Source: Ariolimax columbianus
Lineage: Eukaryota > Mollusca > Gastropoda > Stylommatophora > Arionidae
Length of the DNA stretch: 64,000 bases
Assembly (NCBI GenBank): GCA_036924085.1
Contig: JAVGWX010000025.1
Span: 29,248,450 to 29,312,449, forward strand
Direction: 5' to 3'
In this document: in pieces, positions 51,573-62,108 of the stretch
How positions within the stretch are numbered: the first letter of the stretch is position 1
How the letters are laid out: each line of letters starts with the position of its first letter
The notes under the pieces: generated by a model
What the model was told of the DNA's origin: nothing
Seen by the model: only the letters and a program-made list of their open reading frames with translations
Databases searched by the model: none
Translations under genes and position numbers: made by a program

Positions 51573-53142
51573 AATAAACGAGGAGAAAACTACATGCACA
51601 ATATTCTCGCTTTCAATCAAACCACAAAACACCAAATTGTCTAAATGGCAAATTCCTGCAGCCAAACGACAACCCAAACTATCTGGGAGTCACATTTGAT
51701 CGGCGCAGGGCATGGAAAAGTCAAATCGAGAGAAACCGAATGAGAGCCAGAGAAAGAATGGCAATCATGAGGAAACTTGCTGGCACAAGCTGGGGAGCAG
51801 ACGAAAGCATACTAAAGAAACTGTACACTGGAAGAGTGAGACCAGTTCTCGAGTATGGCATTTCGGCATGGACAACAGTAGCAAAGGCGAACTTTGATAA
51901 AATTAGCAAACTTCAAAACCAAGCCATGAGAGTTATAACAGGAGGCATGAAGTCAACGCCAATTGTAGAACTTGAAAAGATTACAAATCTGCAATCCATG
52001 ACCGACAGAAGAGACTGCAGAGCCCAGCAGCAAGCAGAGAAACTCAGAAGACTGACAGATCATCCAATGCATCAGAGACTAAACAGATTTGGAAATGGGA
52101 AACTAAAGCGGAGAAACTTTGCAGAAATAGCTAAAGCAAAGCTGAGCGAAGACCCTATGAACACCGTAACAATACCAAAGCCCATCCCTACTGTACGCAA
52201 ACCTACCTGGAAGCAGCATATCATTCCGGAGGTGGTAGAAAATATACCAGGTATTGGAAACAAGAACAGCCAGACTGAAAAAGAAAGAAGAGACATAACC
52301 CTGAGGTACATAACGGAAAACTACCCAAGCATGGTCTGGACCCATGCATACGCCGACGGTTCTGTAACAAACACAACACAGAATGGAGGGGCAGGGGTAG
52401 AAAAATAACACTGTCAGTGGCAACTGGAAAATTCTCAAGCAATTTCAGAGCGGAGGCAGAGGCACTGAGGGCTGCGATAGAAGCAATGCTGACAGGTGAA
52501 AGCAATGAAAGCCAGATAGTCCTGTTTACAGATGCCCTGGCCGTAGTCACAGCACTATAAAGCCAGAAAAATACTGAACTAAATGATTTAAGAGCAGTAC
52601 TCTGTCAACTATGCCAGCAGTCCGCACCAAAAAGAGTAGTGGTACAGTGGGTTCCATCCCACTGTAACATCCAAGGCAACGAGGAGGCAGACAGACTGGC
52701 AAAAGAAGGTGCAAGACTACCACAACTAGATTCTAGTGTGACCTACGAAGAGTCCAAAAGGTTTATTAGGGCCAGATACATGACCAAATGGGAAACAGAA
52801 CATACTGGCTACACAAAAACCGATGCCTATTACCAGTTGAACAAAAGAGAGCAGGTCATGGTCTTCAGCCTCCGCAGAGGCCACAACAGACTGAGGTACC
52901 ACCTATTCAATAAATTGAAGATAGGTGGCACTGACGAATGCACTTGTGGTACCGGGAAAATGACCGCTGAACATCTGCTGCAAAATTGCCCGACATACGA
53001 GGATCAGAGAAAGCACATGTGGCCATCACCAGTGGCAACACAAGACAAGCTCTATGGCAGTGTCGACAGCCTCAGGATGACTGCTGCTTTTTTTTGAAAA
53101 AATACAGGTTGACGTCTGACAGCGTACGAAGAAGAAGAAGAA
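51573..53142 (+). pseudogene. LINE-R, longest copy (RT thumb, RNase H, CCHC, 3' end)
   Basis: Starts in the RT thumb (QPNYLGVTFDRRRAWKSQIE, KLYTGRVRPVLEYGISAWTT). A long linker leads to RNase H: Asp of YADGSV at about 52355, Glu in FRAEAEALRAA near 52450, Asp in LFTDALAVV near 52525, Asp in NEEADRLA near 52690. Then come KWETEHTGYTKTDAYYQLNK and ECTCGTGKMTAEHLLQNC (CCHC). Frameshifts near 52400 and stops near 52490 and 52558 separate the pieces. The C-terminus ends at a stop near 53095. RT plus RNase H places it with the I-like group of non-LTR elements. The 3' end is GACAGCGTACGAAGAAGAAG. Confidence 0.9.
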
Positions 53143-53640
53143 CCCAGGTCATTTCTGTTCATCATTTTTACTTTGATATGCGAGTGCTTTACCTCTCGAC
53201 CACAGTGACCCAACCCAGATGCTACACACTTTCATATAGCCGAGGCCATCATGGAAAATTTTGTGCACAGCTCCGTGACTCGTGTTGAGATTTGCAGCTA
53301 TTTCATCAATATTGATTCGCCTGTTGCCACGGCCTAGCTGGTTGATCTGCTGTTTCACTGCTGCCACGCTTGCTGGTCTCTCACGCCACCGTTCATCAAT
53401 AACGTTCTGTCCTCCGTTTTGAAATCTTCCTACCCATTCATACACTCTCCTCTGACCCAAACAACTGTCTCCATACTGAACATTCATTCTTCTCTAGGCT
53501 CCAGGTTTCACACCCTCTAACTACAAAAAACGAATAACGCTCGTCGTTCTTCCACGGTGCAAGTTGTTAATGTTGTACGCTATATTGCACATGCGCCATC
53601 TGCTCGATCGCCTCAATCCCTATCTGGCGTATTGCTAAAG
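53143..53640 (-). pseudogene. Mariner transposase N-terminal fragment
   Basis: Minus-strand frame 53487-53149: RRVYEWVGRFQNGGQNVIDE, RPASVAAVKQQINQL, NRRINIDEIAANLNTSHGAV, HKIFHDGLGYMKVCSIWV. These are the paired helix-turn-helix domains of mariner-type transposases. The DDD catalytic region is absent. Confidence 0.87.
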
Positions 53641-54130
53641 AGCCAGTTTGTGTCCTGAAATAAGATTTTCCGTTGTACATTTCTATGCACTTTATAACAA
53701 AATTGCTGCCATTTAATGACTGTCTCTCGTACATACAGCTGTGATATCATCATATTTCTTTCCTTCTTTCTTTCTGCAGGAAAAAAGGAAGTTTTTCTTT
53801 TTGTGAAGACAAAAAATTGTCCCGCCCTTCTGTTTTTACATTATCAAACACGAACCAACCGTACCTTTCGACATAAATGCTATTTATCTATCGAAATACT
53901 AAATCGTAGTTGTTTATATGCCTATATATAACCGACCTTTAACCTCTTATGTTTTCAGTTTGTCTCGATTGAGCTTTACTGTAGTAATTCCCAAATTTGA
54001 TCCTCTCTAAAAATTACAGAATATGTTTGGTGATGGTGGTGGGGTTGTCTTTTTTTGTCTAAATGTTTTCTTAGAAAAGCGATTCTACCTTTTTTTCTAA
54101 GGCTTCAATTTTTCTCTTTGTTGTCCTTTT
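53641..54130. other. Unassigned T-rich stretch in intron 6
   Basis: No gene or repeat family recognised. Confidence 0.4.
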
Positions 54131-54134
54131 TATT

Positions 54135-55405
54135 TAATCACTCTTTAGTCTTTTATTTAATCACTCTTTAGTCTTTTATTTAATCACTCTTTAGTCTTTT
54201 ATTTAATCACTCTTTAGTCTATTCTCTAAGTCTTTCTTTAATCACTCTTTAGTCTTTTATTTAATCACTCTTTAGTCTTTTATTTAATCACTTTTTAGTC
54301 TTTTATTTAATCACTCTTTAGTCTTTTATTTAATCACTCTTTAGTCTTTTATTTAATCACTCTTTAGTCTTTCTTTAATCACTCTTTAGTCTTTTATTTA
54401 ATCACTCTTTAGTCTTTCTTTAATCACTCTTTAGTCTTTTATTTAATCACTCTTTAGTCTTTTATTTAATCACTCTTTAGTCTTTTATTTAATCACTTTT
54501 TAGTCTTTTATTTAATCACTCTTTAGTCTTTTATTTAATCACTCTTTAGTCTTTTATTTAATCACTCTTTAGTCTTTTATTTAATCACTCTTTAGTCTAT
54601 TCTCTAAGTCTTTCTTTAATCACTCTTTAGTCTTTTATTTAATCACTCTTTAGTCTTTTATTTAATCACTTTTTAGTCTTTTATTTAATCACTCTTTAGT
54701 CTTTTATTTAATCACTTTTTAGTCTTTTATTTAATCACTCTTTAGTCTTTTATTTAATCACTCTTTAGTCTTTTATTTAATCACTCTTTAGTCTTTTATT
54801 TAATCACTCTTTAGTCTTTCTTTAATCACTCTTTAGTCTTTTATTTAATCACTCTTTAGTCTTTCTTTAATCACTCTTTAGTCTTTTATTTAATCACTCT
54901 TTAGTCTTTTATTTAATCACTCTTTAGTCTTTTATTTAATCACTCTTTAGTCTTTTATTTAGTCACTCTTTAGTCTTTTATTTAATCACTCTTTAGTCTT
55001 TTATTTAATCACTCTTTAGTCTTTTATTTAGTCACTCTTTAGTCTTTTATTTAGTCACTCTTTAGTCTTTCTTTGATCACTCTTTAGTCTTTTATTTAAT
55101 CACTCTTTAGTCTTTCTTTAATCACTCTTTAGTCTTTCTTTAATCACTCTTTAGTCTTTTATTTAATCACTCTTTAGTCTTTCTTTAATCACTCTTTAGT
55201 CTTTCTTTGATCACTTTTTAGTCTTTTATTTAATCACTCTTTAGTCTTTTATTTAATCACTCTTTAGTCTTTCTTTAATCACTCTTTAGTCTTTCTTTAA
55301 TCACTCTTTAGTCTTTCTTTAATCACTCTTTAGTCTTTCTTTAATCACTCTTTAGTCTTTCTTTAATCACTCTTTAGTCTTTCTTTAATCACTCTTTAGT
55401 CTCTT
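54135..55405 (+). repeat. Minisatellite, 23/22-bp units with higher-order structure
   Basis: About 56 units of two types: 23 bp (AGTCTTTTATTTAATCACTC TTT) and 22 bp (AGTCTTTCTTTAATCACTCT TT). A rare variant, ATTCTCTAAG, occurs at 54221 and 54599, 378 bp apart, with the same order of units after each. This shows a duplicated block. The 22-bp type dominates the 3' end. Confidence 0.96.
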
Positions 55406-55628
55406 TTCTTTATTTACTTTTCTAGAGTATTAAAAAAAATCTAGTTTCTAAAAGTCTTTAGTCTCTTTTCTACCACTTTATCTCTGGCAACAGCCTCTGC
55501 CACTTCATCCCTGACAGCATCACTCTCTACCACTTCATCCCCGACAACACCCTCTACCTCTACCACTCGACAGCAGTCTCCATTATGTGATCACCTTCAC
55601 CTGTTTTTAACAAATATCTTTTATAGGG

Positions 55629-55641
55629 GCTACGAATAGTA
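55629..55641 (+). CDS. PSMB4: PSMB4 exon 7 (last coding exon)
   Basis: Acceptor CTTTTATAG at 55628. Thirteen coding bases complete Lys258 (AA from exon 6 plus G) and add GYE and the TAG stop. Human PSMB4 ends with a closely similar GFE. A three-residue terminal exon is easily missed, but the phase, acceptor and C-terminal residues all agree. Confidence 0.88.
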
Positions 55642-55835
55642 ACACAGCAAGCAGGAGAGACATTGGGAACGCAGCAGGACAAACAGGCATAAGATCGCTG
55701 AGCAGACTTAAGGTTTATACATTACAGATGTCGGGACTAAGTTTTGGAAATATTTAGCGGATGTTTGTGTGTGTGCGGGCATGAGTGTGTAGTGTTAGTG
55801 GGACGATGTTCATGTTGTGTCGATAATTGTGATGT
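55642..55835 (+). other. Probable PSMB4 3' UTR
   Basis: Follows the stop codon. No AATAAA is seen here. One occurs at 57599, beyond an R-D repeat and a minisatellite, so the transcript end is uncertain. Confidence 0.4.
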
Positions 55836-56182
55836 CTTAGTCGACCTGTACTTCTAAAGGAGCGGATGTCGTTCTGCAGGTCTCGTCTCTGGTGTGAGCT
55901 GGATGTAGCCGGGAGGAGGACGTCTTGCTTGGCTGGCTAGGCTCGAGTAGCTCATTACTCCGCTGTGTTGCGACAAGTCGCGGAGGGTGGTTAACCAATG
56001 TGCGAGAGTCCATTTTAATAGACTCAAACACTAGACCCGCAGCCCATTAGGCGCCATCTATACTGCTCTAAACAAAACACTGGTCCATGGCCAGTGTTAT
56101 GTCACGTCACACAGTTAGTCACCTCTTCTGTGGGGCAGTGGTGCTATTCTTGTCCTTGTCATACACGAAGACTGACACGTAA
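55836..56182 (+). repeat. Dispersed repeat R-D, copy 2
   Basis: Matches 13005-13378 without the poly-G run: GGCTAGGCTCGAGTAGCTCA, AATAGACTCAAACACTAGAC and GTGGTGCTATTCTTGTCC. Confidence 0.82.
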
Positions 56183-56507
56183 CTAGCAACATCATTATGT
56201 TACAACCACTTAAGCAGCATGTAGCTGCTTTCATATACAGACTTCCTGTAAGGAGGCTATTTTCAGTGGTCAGCCGAATACTTCGTATGAAGAGACAAGG
56301 GGACAAGAAACAGAAGCAATGGCTTGTTTTTACACGATAGTTAGAAGTTCCATCCACACCCCTTCTGAATTGCATTTTACAGAAGTAGCAGAGTGAGTCA
56401 ATGCTTGCTTTTCGTGACAAGAATATCAGACTCATTCCCCAGTAGAAGCGTGCTTCAGTCTACCCAGCTGCAAACAGGCTCTTATCTTATGCCTCTTATA
56501 CTTGGAA

Positions 56508-57368
56508 GGGAAGTGGTCACCTCATATCACAAGGAAGGGAGATTGTCACTCCCATCTCACAATGAAGGGAGATTGTCACATCCATCTCACAAGGAAGGGA
56601 GATTGTCACTTCCATCTCACAAGGAAGGGAGATTGTCACTCCCATCTCACAAGGAAGGGAGATTGTCACTCCCATCTCACAAGGAAGGGAGATTGTCACT
56701 CCCATCTCACAAGGAAGGGAGATTGTCACTCCCATCTCACAAGGAAAGGAGATTGTCACTTCCATCTCACAAGGAAGGGAGATTGTCACTCCCATCTCAC
56801 AATGAAGGGAGATTGTCACTCCCATCTCACAAGGAAGGGAGATTGTCACTCCCATCTCACAAGGAAGGGAGATCATCACTCCCATCTCACAAGGAAGGGA
56901 GATTGTCACTCCCATCTCACAAGGAAGGGAGATTGTCACTTCCATCTCACAAGGAAGGGAGATTGTCACTCCCATCTCACAAGGAAAGGAGATTGTCACT
57001 TCCATCTCACAAGGAAGGGAGATTGTCACTCCCATCTCACAAGGAAGGGAGATTGTCACTTCCATCTCACAAGGAAGGGAGATTGTCACTCCCATCTCAG
57101 AAGGAAGGGAGATCGTCACTCCCATCTCATAAGGAAGGGAGATTGTCACTCCCATCTCAGAAGGGAGATTGTCACTCCCATCTCACAAGGAAGGGAGATT
57201 TCACTCCCATCTCAGAAGGGAGATTGTCACTCCCATCTCACAAGGAAGGGAGATTGTCACTCCCATCTCACAAGGAAGGGAGATTGTCACTCCCATCTCA
57301 GAAGGGAGATTGTCACTCCGATCTCACAAGGAAGGGAGATTGTCACTCCCATCTCAGAAGGGAGATTG
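56508..57368 (+). repeat. Minisatellite, 30-bp unit, about 28 copies
   Basis: Units of 30 bp (CCCATCTCACAAGGAAGGGA GATTGTCACT), almost identical. Toward the 3' end several units are shortened (AAGG lost). Because 30 is a multiple of three and no stops occur, frames up to 335 codons are open on both strands. I do not call them genes. The array ends in a SINE-2 3' fragment (about 57366-57415). Confidence 0.96.
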
Positions 57369-57689
57369 CTACTTGCAAAGCCCTGTTCCGGACGAGGTAG
57401 GGGAGAATGAACGCTTGATCCTCAACTGTAGACAGTTTTGGCCTTAGTGCTAGGCTCAGTGGTCCCGTTAGTTCCTCCCTCATAAGACTGCTCGGCCACT
57501 ACATGGGCAGATGATTGAGCAAGTTTTGTTTTGTTTGTTGGTTCAACTGGGATGAATGATATGTTTTTGATGTTTTGTATCCAACTAAATGTTATACAAA
57601 TAAAAGGCTGACATTTACAAATCTTTCTGGAGTCCTGTTGGGTGTCTGTGCAGGGTGTCCTTGACAGCTTGTATCCATTTTTTTTCGGC

Positions 57690-57790
57690 TGCCAAAGGCC
57701 GTGGGTTCGAATCATGGTGGAGACCGGGATTTATTCAAGTGGATCTTCTGGAAAAAAATTCCCGTGATTTTTGGCGGTCTTGTGAGAACG
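57690..57790 (+). mobile_element. SINE-4 fragment
   Basis: GGGTTCGAATCATGGTGGAG (B-box and following core) and CTTCTGGAAAAAAATTCCCG match the SINE-4 body on the plus strand. Confidence 0.6.
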
Positions 57791-59395
57791 GTAATGGCAG
57801 GTATAGTATAGGGCAAGAGAGGCAGAGACAGGTGAAGAGGGGCAGAGACTGACCAAGAGAGGCAGAGACTGACCAAGAGAGGCAGAGACTGACCAAGAGA
57901 GGCAGAGACAGGTGAAGGGCAGAGACAGACCAAGAGAGGCAGAGACAGACCTAGATGGGAAGAGACAGACCAAGAGAGGCAGAGACAGACCAAGAGGAAA
58001 AGAGACAGACCAAGGGGCAGAGACAGACCAAGAGAGGCAGAGACAGACCAAGAGAGGCAGAGACATGTGAAGAGGGGCAGAGACAGACCAAGAGGGGCAG
58101 AGACAGACCAAGAGAGGCAGAGACAGACCTAGAGGGAAAGAGACAGACCAAGAGGGGCAGAGACAGACCAAGAGGGGCAGAGACAGACCAAGAGGGGAAG
58201 AGACAGACCAAGAGGAAAAGAGACAGACCAAGGGGCAGAGACTGACCAAGAGGGGCAGAGGCAGACCAAGAGAGGCAGAGACAGACCAAGAGGGGCAGAG
58301 ACAGACCAAGAGAGGCAGAGACGGGTGAAGAGGGGCAGAGACAGACCAAGAGAAGCAGAGACAGACCTAGAGGGAAAGAGACAGACCAAGAGGGGCAGAG
58401 ACAGACCAAGAGGGGAAGAGACAGACCAAGGGGCAGAGACTGACCAAGAGGGGCAGAGGCAGACCAAGAGGGGCAACGACAGACCAAGAGGAAAAGAGAC
58501 AGACCAAGGGGCAGAGACTGACCAAGAGGGGCAGAGACAGACCAAGAGAGGCAGAGACAGGTGAAGAGGGGCAGAGACAGACCAAGAGAGGCAGAGACAG
58601 ACCTAGAGGGGAAGAGACAGACCAAGAGGGGCAGAGACAGACCAAGAGGGGAAGAGACAGACCAAGAGGAAAAGAGACAGACCAAGGGGCAGAGACTGAC
58701 CAAGAGGGGCAGAGACAGACCAAGAGAGACAGACAGACCAAGAGAGGCAGAGACAGACCAAGAGGGGCAGAGGCAGACCAAGAGAGGCAGAGACAGACCA
58801 AGAGCGGCAGAAGCAGACCAAGAGAGGCAGAGACAGACTAAGAAACGCAGAGACAGACCAAGAGGGGCAGAGACAGACCAAGAGAGGCAGAGACAGACCA
58901 AGAGGCAGAGACAGACCAAGAGGGGCAGAGGCAGAGACTGATCAAGAGGCAGAGACAGACCAAGAGAGGCAGAGACAGACCAAGAGGGGCAGAGACAGAC
59001 CTAGAGGGGAAGAGACAGACCTAGAGGGGCAGAGACAGACCAAGAGGAAAAGAGACTGACCAAGAGGGGCAGAGACAGACCAAGAGAGACAGACAGACCA
59101 AGAGGGGCAGAGACAGACCAAGAGAGGCAGAGACAGACCAAGAGGGGCAGAAGCAGACCAAGAGAGGCAGAGACAGACTAAGAAACGCAGAGACAGACCA
59201 AGAGGGGCAGAGACAGACCAAGAGAGGCAGAGACTGACCAAGAGGCAGAGACAGACCAAGAGGCAGAGACAGACCAAGAGTAACAGAGACAGACCAAGAG
59301 AGGCAGAGACAGACCAAGAGAGGCAGAGACAGACCAAGAGGGGCAGAGACAGACCAAGAGAGACAGAGGCAGACTAAGAGAGACAGAGGCAGACG
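57790..59395 (+). repeat. LINE-T-derived minisatellite, about 20-bp unit
   Basis: About 80 units of 17-20 bp (GGCAGAGACAGACCAAGAGG with variants GGGGCA, GAGGCA, GGAAAA, and CTAGAG). Entered from LINE-T-like coding sequence (GTAATGGCAGGTATAGTATA GGGCAAGAGAGGCAGAG, i.e. the GKRGR motif). Left into GTTGATGGCACCAAGATGTC, the next part of the same LINE. The long frames on both strands are artefacts of a stop-free unit. Confidence 0.93.
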
Positions 59396-59515
59396 TTGAT
59401 GGCACCAAGATGTCAAGTAATGCTTGGGCATGACTCTTTGAGACTTGGCATGATATCGAGCTTCTTTCAGGCGGGCTGTCATGGGAGCGACGTTCTGTAA
59501 AGGACATGTTGATGA
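59396..59515 (+). pseudogene. LINE-T extreme C-terminus
   Basis: Plus strand RRWHQDVK, CLGMTL, ASFRRAVMGATFCKGHVDEQ, with one stop. Continues the element interrupted by the array. Confidence 0.8.
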
Positions 59516-59517
59516 GC

Positions 59518-59602
59518 AGTAAGTCGGGTACCCATTTACCGCAAATAGCTTGTCGAATCCGGGGATTGAACACGACCTCTTTACCACGACATATAATCAC
59601 CT
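59518..59602 (-). mobile_element. SINE head fragment
   Basis: Minus strand GTGGTAAAGAGGTCGTGTTC AATCCCCGGATTCG and a GGTACCC core. The B-box is imperfect. Confidence 0.5.
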
Positions 59603-60175
59603 AAACAAATCTTCCACTCCATAGCTCATGTGCATCACTAATAAGCAGTTCTCCGCGAAGGGACTAGAATTCGAGGGACCAAAAAAAGCCCCAGTAATCT
59701 CGCAGATCTGCATTGCAACAGGCTGAATAAGAAACGACACAAAAATGTACACTCGACAAGGAAGAGAAAACTACAGCTAAACCCCAAACAACAACACGAA
59801 GATATCAATATGGAGCAGCGAGAACAAATAACGACCAGGTTACGCTGGAAAATCAATCACAAAAAGTCATAATTAACTTGACTGAGTATTTTGCGCTGTA
59901 TTGATTAAGCGTCTGCCAACTTGGTGCTACAAAAGACAGACGAAATACCTGTTTGTGGTAGTCGGTCATTAGACAGCAAACAGGTATTCCATTGTCGTTT
60001 TCTGGTCTGGTTTGTGGATGTAGCAAGCTTTCGGTGGAAGTGGGGGCGGAGAGGGGGTGTTCCTGAAACTGGTAACATAAAAGGGCCGCATGAAGGCAAG
60101 TTGATGGAGCAGGAGCCGCGTGGGGGGATGGTAGTGGTTCTATTGTTTCGGGAGGGGAGTTGGTGGTGTAAGGGG
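59603..60175. other. Unassigned stretch
   Basis: No recognised gene. Sequences near 59740 resemble decayed LINE coding DNA. Confidence 0.35.
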
Positions 60176-60179
60176 CTGT

Positions 60180-60445
60180 GTAAAGATATGTTGGTGGGCT
60201 AAGGGCCGGGTGACGTCGTGTTGGTGGTCTATGGGCTGTGTGAAGACATGTTGATGGTCTAAAGGCTGGGTGGCCTCCTGTTGGTGGTCTAAGGGCCGGG
60301 TGAGAACATGTTGGTAGTCCAATGGCTGTGTGAAGACATGTTGATGGTCCAAGAGTCGAGGTTCCGGTCATGTTGGTGTTCCAAGGGCCGGATGAGGTCA
60401 TGGTGGTGGTCCAAAGGCCGGATGAGGTCATGTTGGTGGTCCAAG
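60180..60445 (+). repeat. Minisatellite, about 30-bp unit, nine copies
   Basis: Units on CATGTTGGTGGTCTAAGGGC CGGGTGAAGA, quite diverged between copies, so older than the neighbouring arrays. Confidence 0.9.
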
Positions 60446-60530
60446 AGTCGTTTGACGGACACCATGCTCTGATGACACGTGTCGATTGATTGCTGAAGTT
60501 GACCGCTAATGGTCAGCGGTGCACAGAGCA

Positions 60531-60656
60531 AGGAAATGTAAATGAACCTGGTTGTAAACAGAATCTGCAGAGTTTTCTAAACCAGTATAAAAACGTTAAG
60601 TTAAAGCTCTGTTCGGGGATTGGTATCGCGAGATTGAGAACAAATGCAGAAGAAGG
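60531..60656 (+). mobile_element. LINE-C 3' tail followed by SINE-2 3' end
   Basis: AAACCAGTATAAAAACGTTA AGTTAAA (LINE-C tail, as at 26865), then CTCTGTTCGGGGATTGGTAT and GAGATTGAGAACAAATGCAG AAGAAG (SINE-2 end). Confidence 0.72.
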
Positions 60657-60749
60657 GTAAGAGGCCTACTGATAATATCTTCGAAAACCAAACAAAATCA
60701 CGAGTTTCAGAAACAAAGATATTGATATCAAACTTTACATTTGTAAAGA

Positions 60750-61400
60750 ACAACCACTCAGTGGGCAATGGAACGGCACGTGCTAAAAATGTCGATACGG
60801 GATAACATCCGAAACGAAGAAATTCTACATCAAAATCATTTTGTTATTTTGGTTAAGTTGTGGAACCAACGGAGACTGTACACACGACGTAAGAAGACGG
60901 CTGTCTACTGCAATGCAGAAGATAAGGAAGATGCAGAACATATGGTATAATACAAACAAGGAACTAAAACTAAAGATCATAAGAACATACACTTTTCCTG
61001 TGGCAACCTGTTGATGTGAATCATGGACAATTACAAAATTAAGAGCGAAAATCTGTGATTCTGAGACACAGTGCTACAGAAGAATCCTGAAAATTCCGTA
61101 GACAAAGAAAGAAAGAAAGAAATCCGGCAAGAGCTGAATGTAGAGGAGAATTGGTTTATAAATGGAGTAATGATAAAAAAAAAATGAGGTTTTTTGGACA
61201 CGTTAAACGACACAACGGACTGGAGAGATCGGTTTTGGAAGGCATGGTCACTGGGAAGAGAGGCAGGGGCCGACCGAGGAGATGATGGGCCCAGAACATG
61301 AAGGAGACGCTGGATTTGACCTTGGAGCAGACCGGAAGACAGAGTTTCCTACAGACATGAGGATGTTATGAGAGCGACGTTCTACAAAGGGCATGCTACA
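60750..61400 (+). pseudogene. LINE-T RT thumb and C-terminus, decayed
   Basis: Plus strand with many breaks: KIIRTYTFPVATC-like block near 60975, TQCYRRI and IPxTKKERKKEIRQELN near 61080, then GHVKRHNGLERSVLEGMVTG KRGRGRPRR near 61200-61275 and a GATFYKGHATxx end near 61370-61400. The 61258 GAGAGGCAGGGGCCGACC matches the motif that seeds the 57.8-kb array. Confidence 0.78.
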
Positions 61401-61444
61401 TGATGATGATGCGGGAGCAGTGATATCGTGCAAACATAGTTCTG

Positions 61445-61512
61445 CCGGACACGCTCTCTGTGGGGCAGTGGTCCTATTCTTGTCCATGTCATACACAAAG
61501 ACCCCGGCGGAC
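61445..61512 (+). repeat. R-D 3' fragment
   Basis: CTGTGGGGCAGTGGTCCTAT TCTTGTCC and CATACACAAAGACCCC. Confidence 0.75.
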
Positions 61513-61659
61513 CACTCAGGCTATCCTCGTAGTCATCCCTGTAAATGGGCTGTTTTCATGACAGCCTGGCCAACGAGGAGGGGGATCGAAGTGATCACAA
61601 TAGTAGTGAGCGTCACGCATATGGAGTCAAGTATAGCACAACCGCCTGGAGCTTCCCGA

Positions 61660-61778
61660 TCGACCTTCATTAGCACGATCGGGATGTGAGGAAAGCTTCA
61701 ACAACCAGTCGCCGTCCTTTTCAGAGCGCACACAAGAGTAAACTTACTCATTATGGGCATTCAACAACAACATGGCCA
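61660..61778 (-). repeat. R-B copy, inverted
   Basis: The minus strand matches R-B: TGCCCATAATGAGTAAG block, CGCTCTGAAAAGGACGG and CACATCCCGATCGTG. Confidence 0.75.
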
Positions 61779-61779
61779 C

Positions 61780-62108
61780 GAAAACCTTGTTCTATTGCCA
61801 TCTGTTGTCCAACTCTTTCCATTCTACGGTAATACCACATTTCAAAATCTTCCAATTTTTTTTCATCCTTCTTCGCTAATGTCCATGTTTCAGCCCCATA
61901 CAGTACGATTGGCCTTATATCAGTGGCGATTATTCTTTTCCTCAGTTCTATCCTGATATTTCTTTGAGGTTAACATTTCAGTTTTTCTCTGAAGCCCTAT
62001 TTTTCAATTGAAGATCTTGTCTCGATTTCCGCCTCATTGTGGGCATCTTCTGTTTTGGCTTGCCCCAAATATGTAAACTTCTGTACGTGTTCGATTCTTT
62101 CTCTATTC
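61780..62108 (-). pseudogene. LINE-T RT thumb fragment
   Basis: Minus strand RIEHVQKFTYLGQAKTEDAH, ELRKRIIATDIRPIVLYGAE, TWTLAKKDEKKLEDFEMWYY, RRMERV, one or two breaks. RTE-like. Confidence 0.8.

Larger units (their letters stand above)
49258..55628 (+). other. PSMB4 intron 6
   Basis: The longest intron (6.4 kb), GT-AG, phase 2. Contents in order: a minisatellite 38 bp after the donor, R-A, SINE-1, LINE-R remnants, the longest LINE-R copy, a mariner fragment, 500 bp unassigned, and a 1.27-kb minisatellite. 55430-55628 is pyrimidine-rich with repeats of CTACCACTTCATCCC. Confidence 0.88.

Noticed and set aside
56393..57410. 335- and 302-codon plus-strand frames
   Set aside because: Translations are pure repeat peptides of the 30-bp array, and competing frames overlap them.
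57599..57604. AATAAA as the PSMB4 polyadenylation signal
   Set aside because: It lies 2 kb past the stop, beyond a transposon-like repeat and a minisatellite, and there is no supporting evidence.
57951..58919. 322-codon minus-strand open frame (Leu/Ser/Cys-rich)
   Set aside because: Lies wholly in a stop-free 20-bp minisatellite. Many overlapping frames of equal quality exist on both strands.
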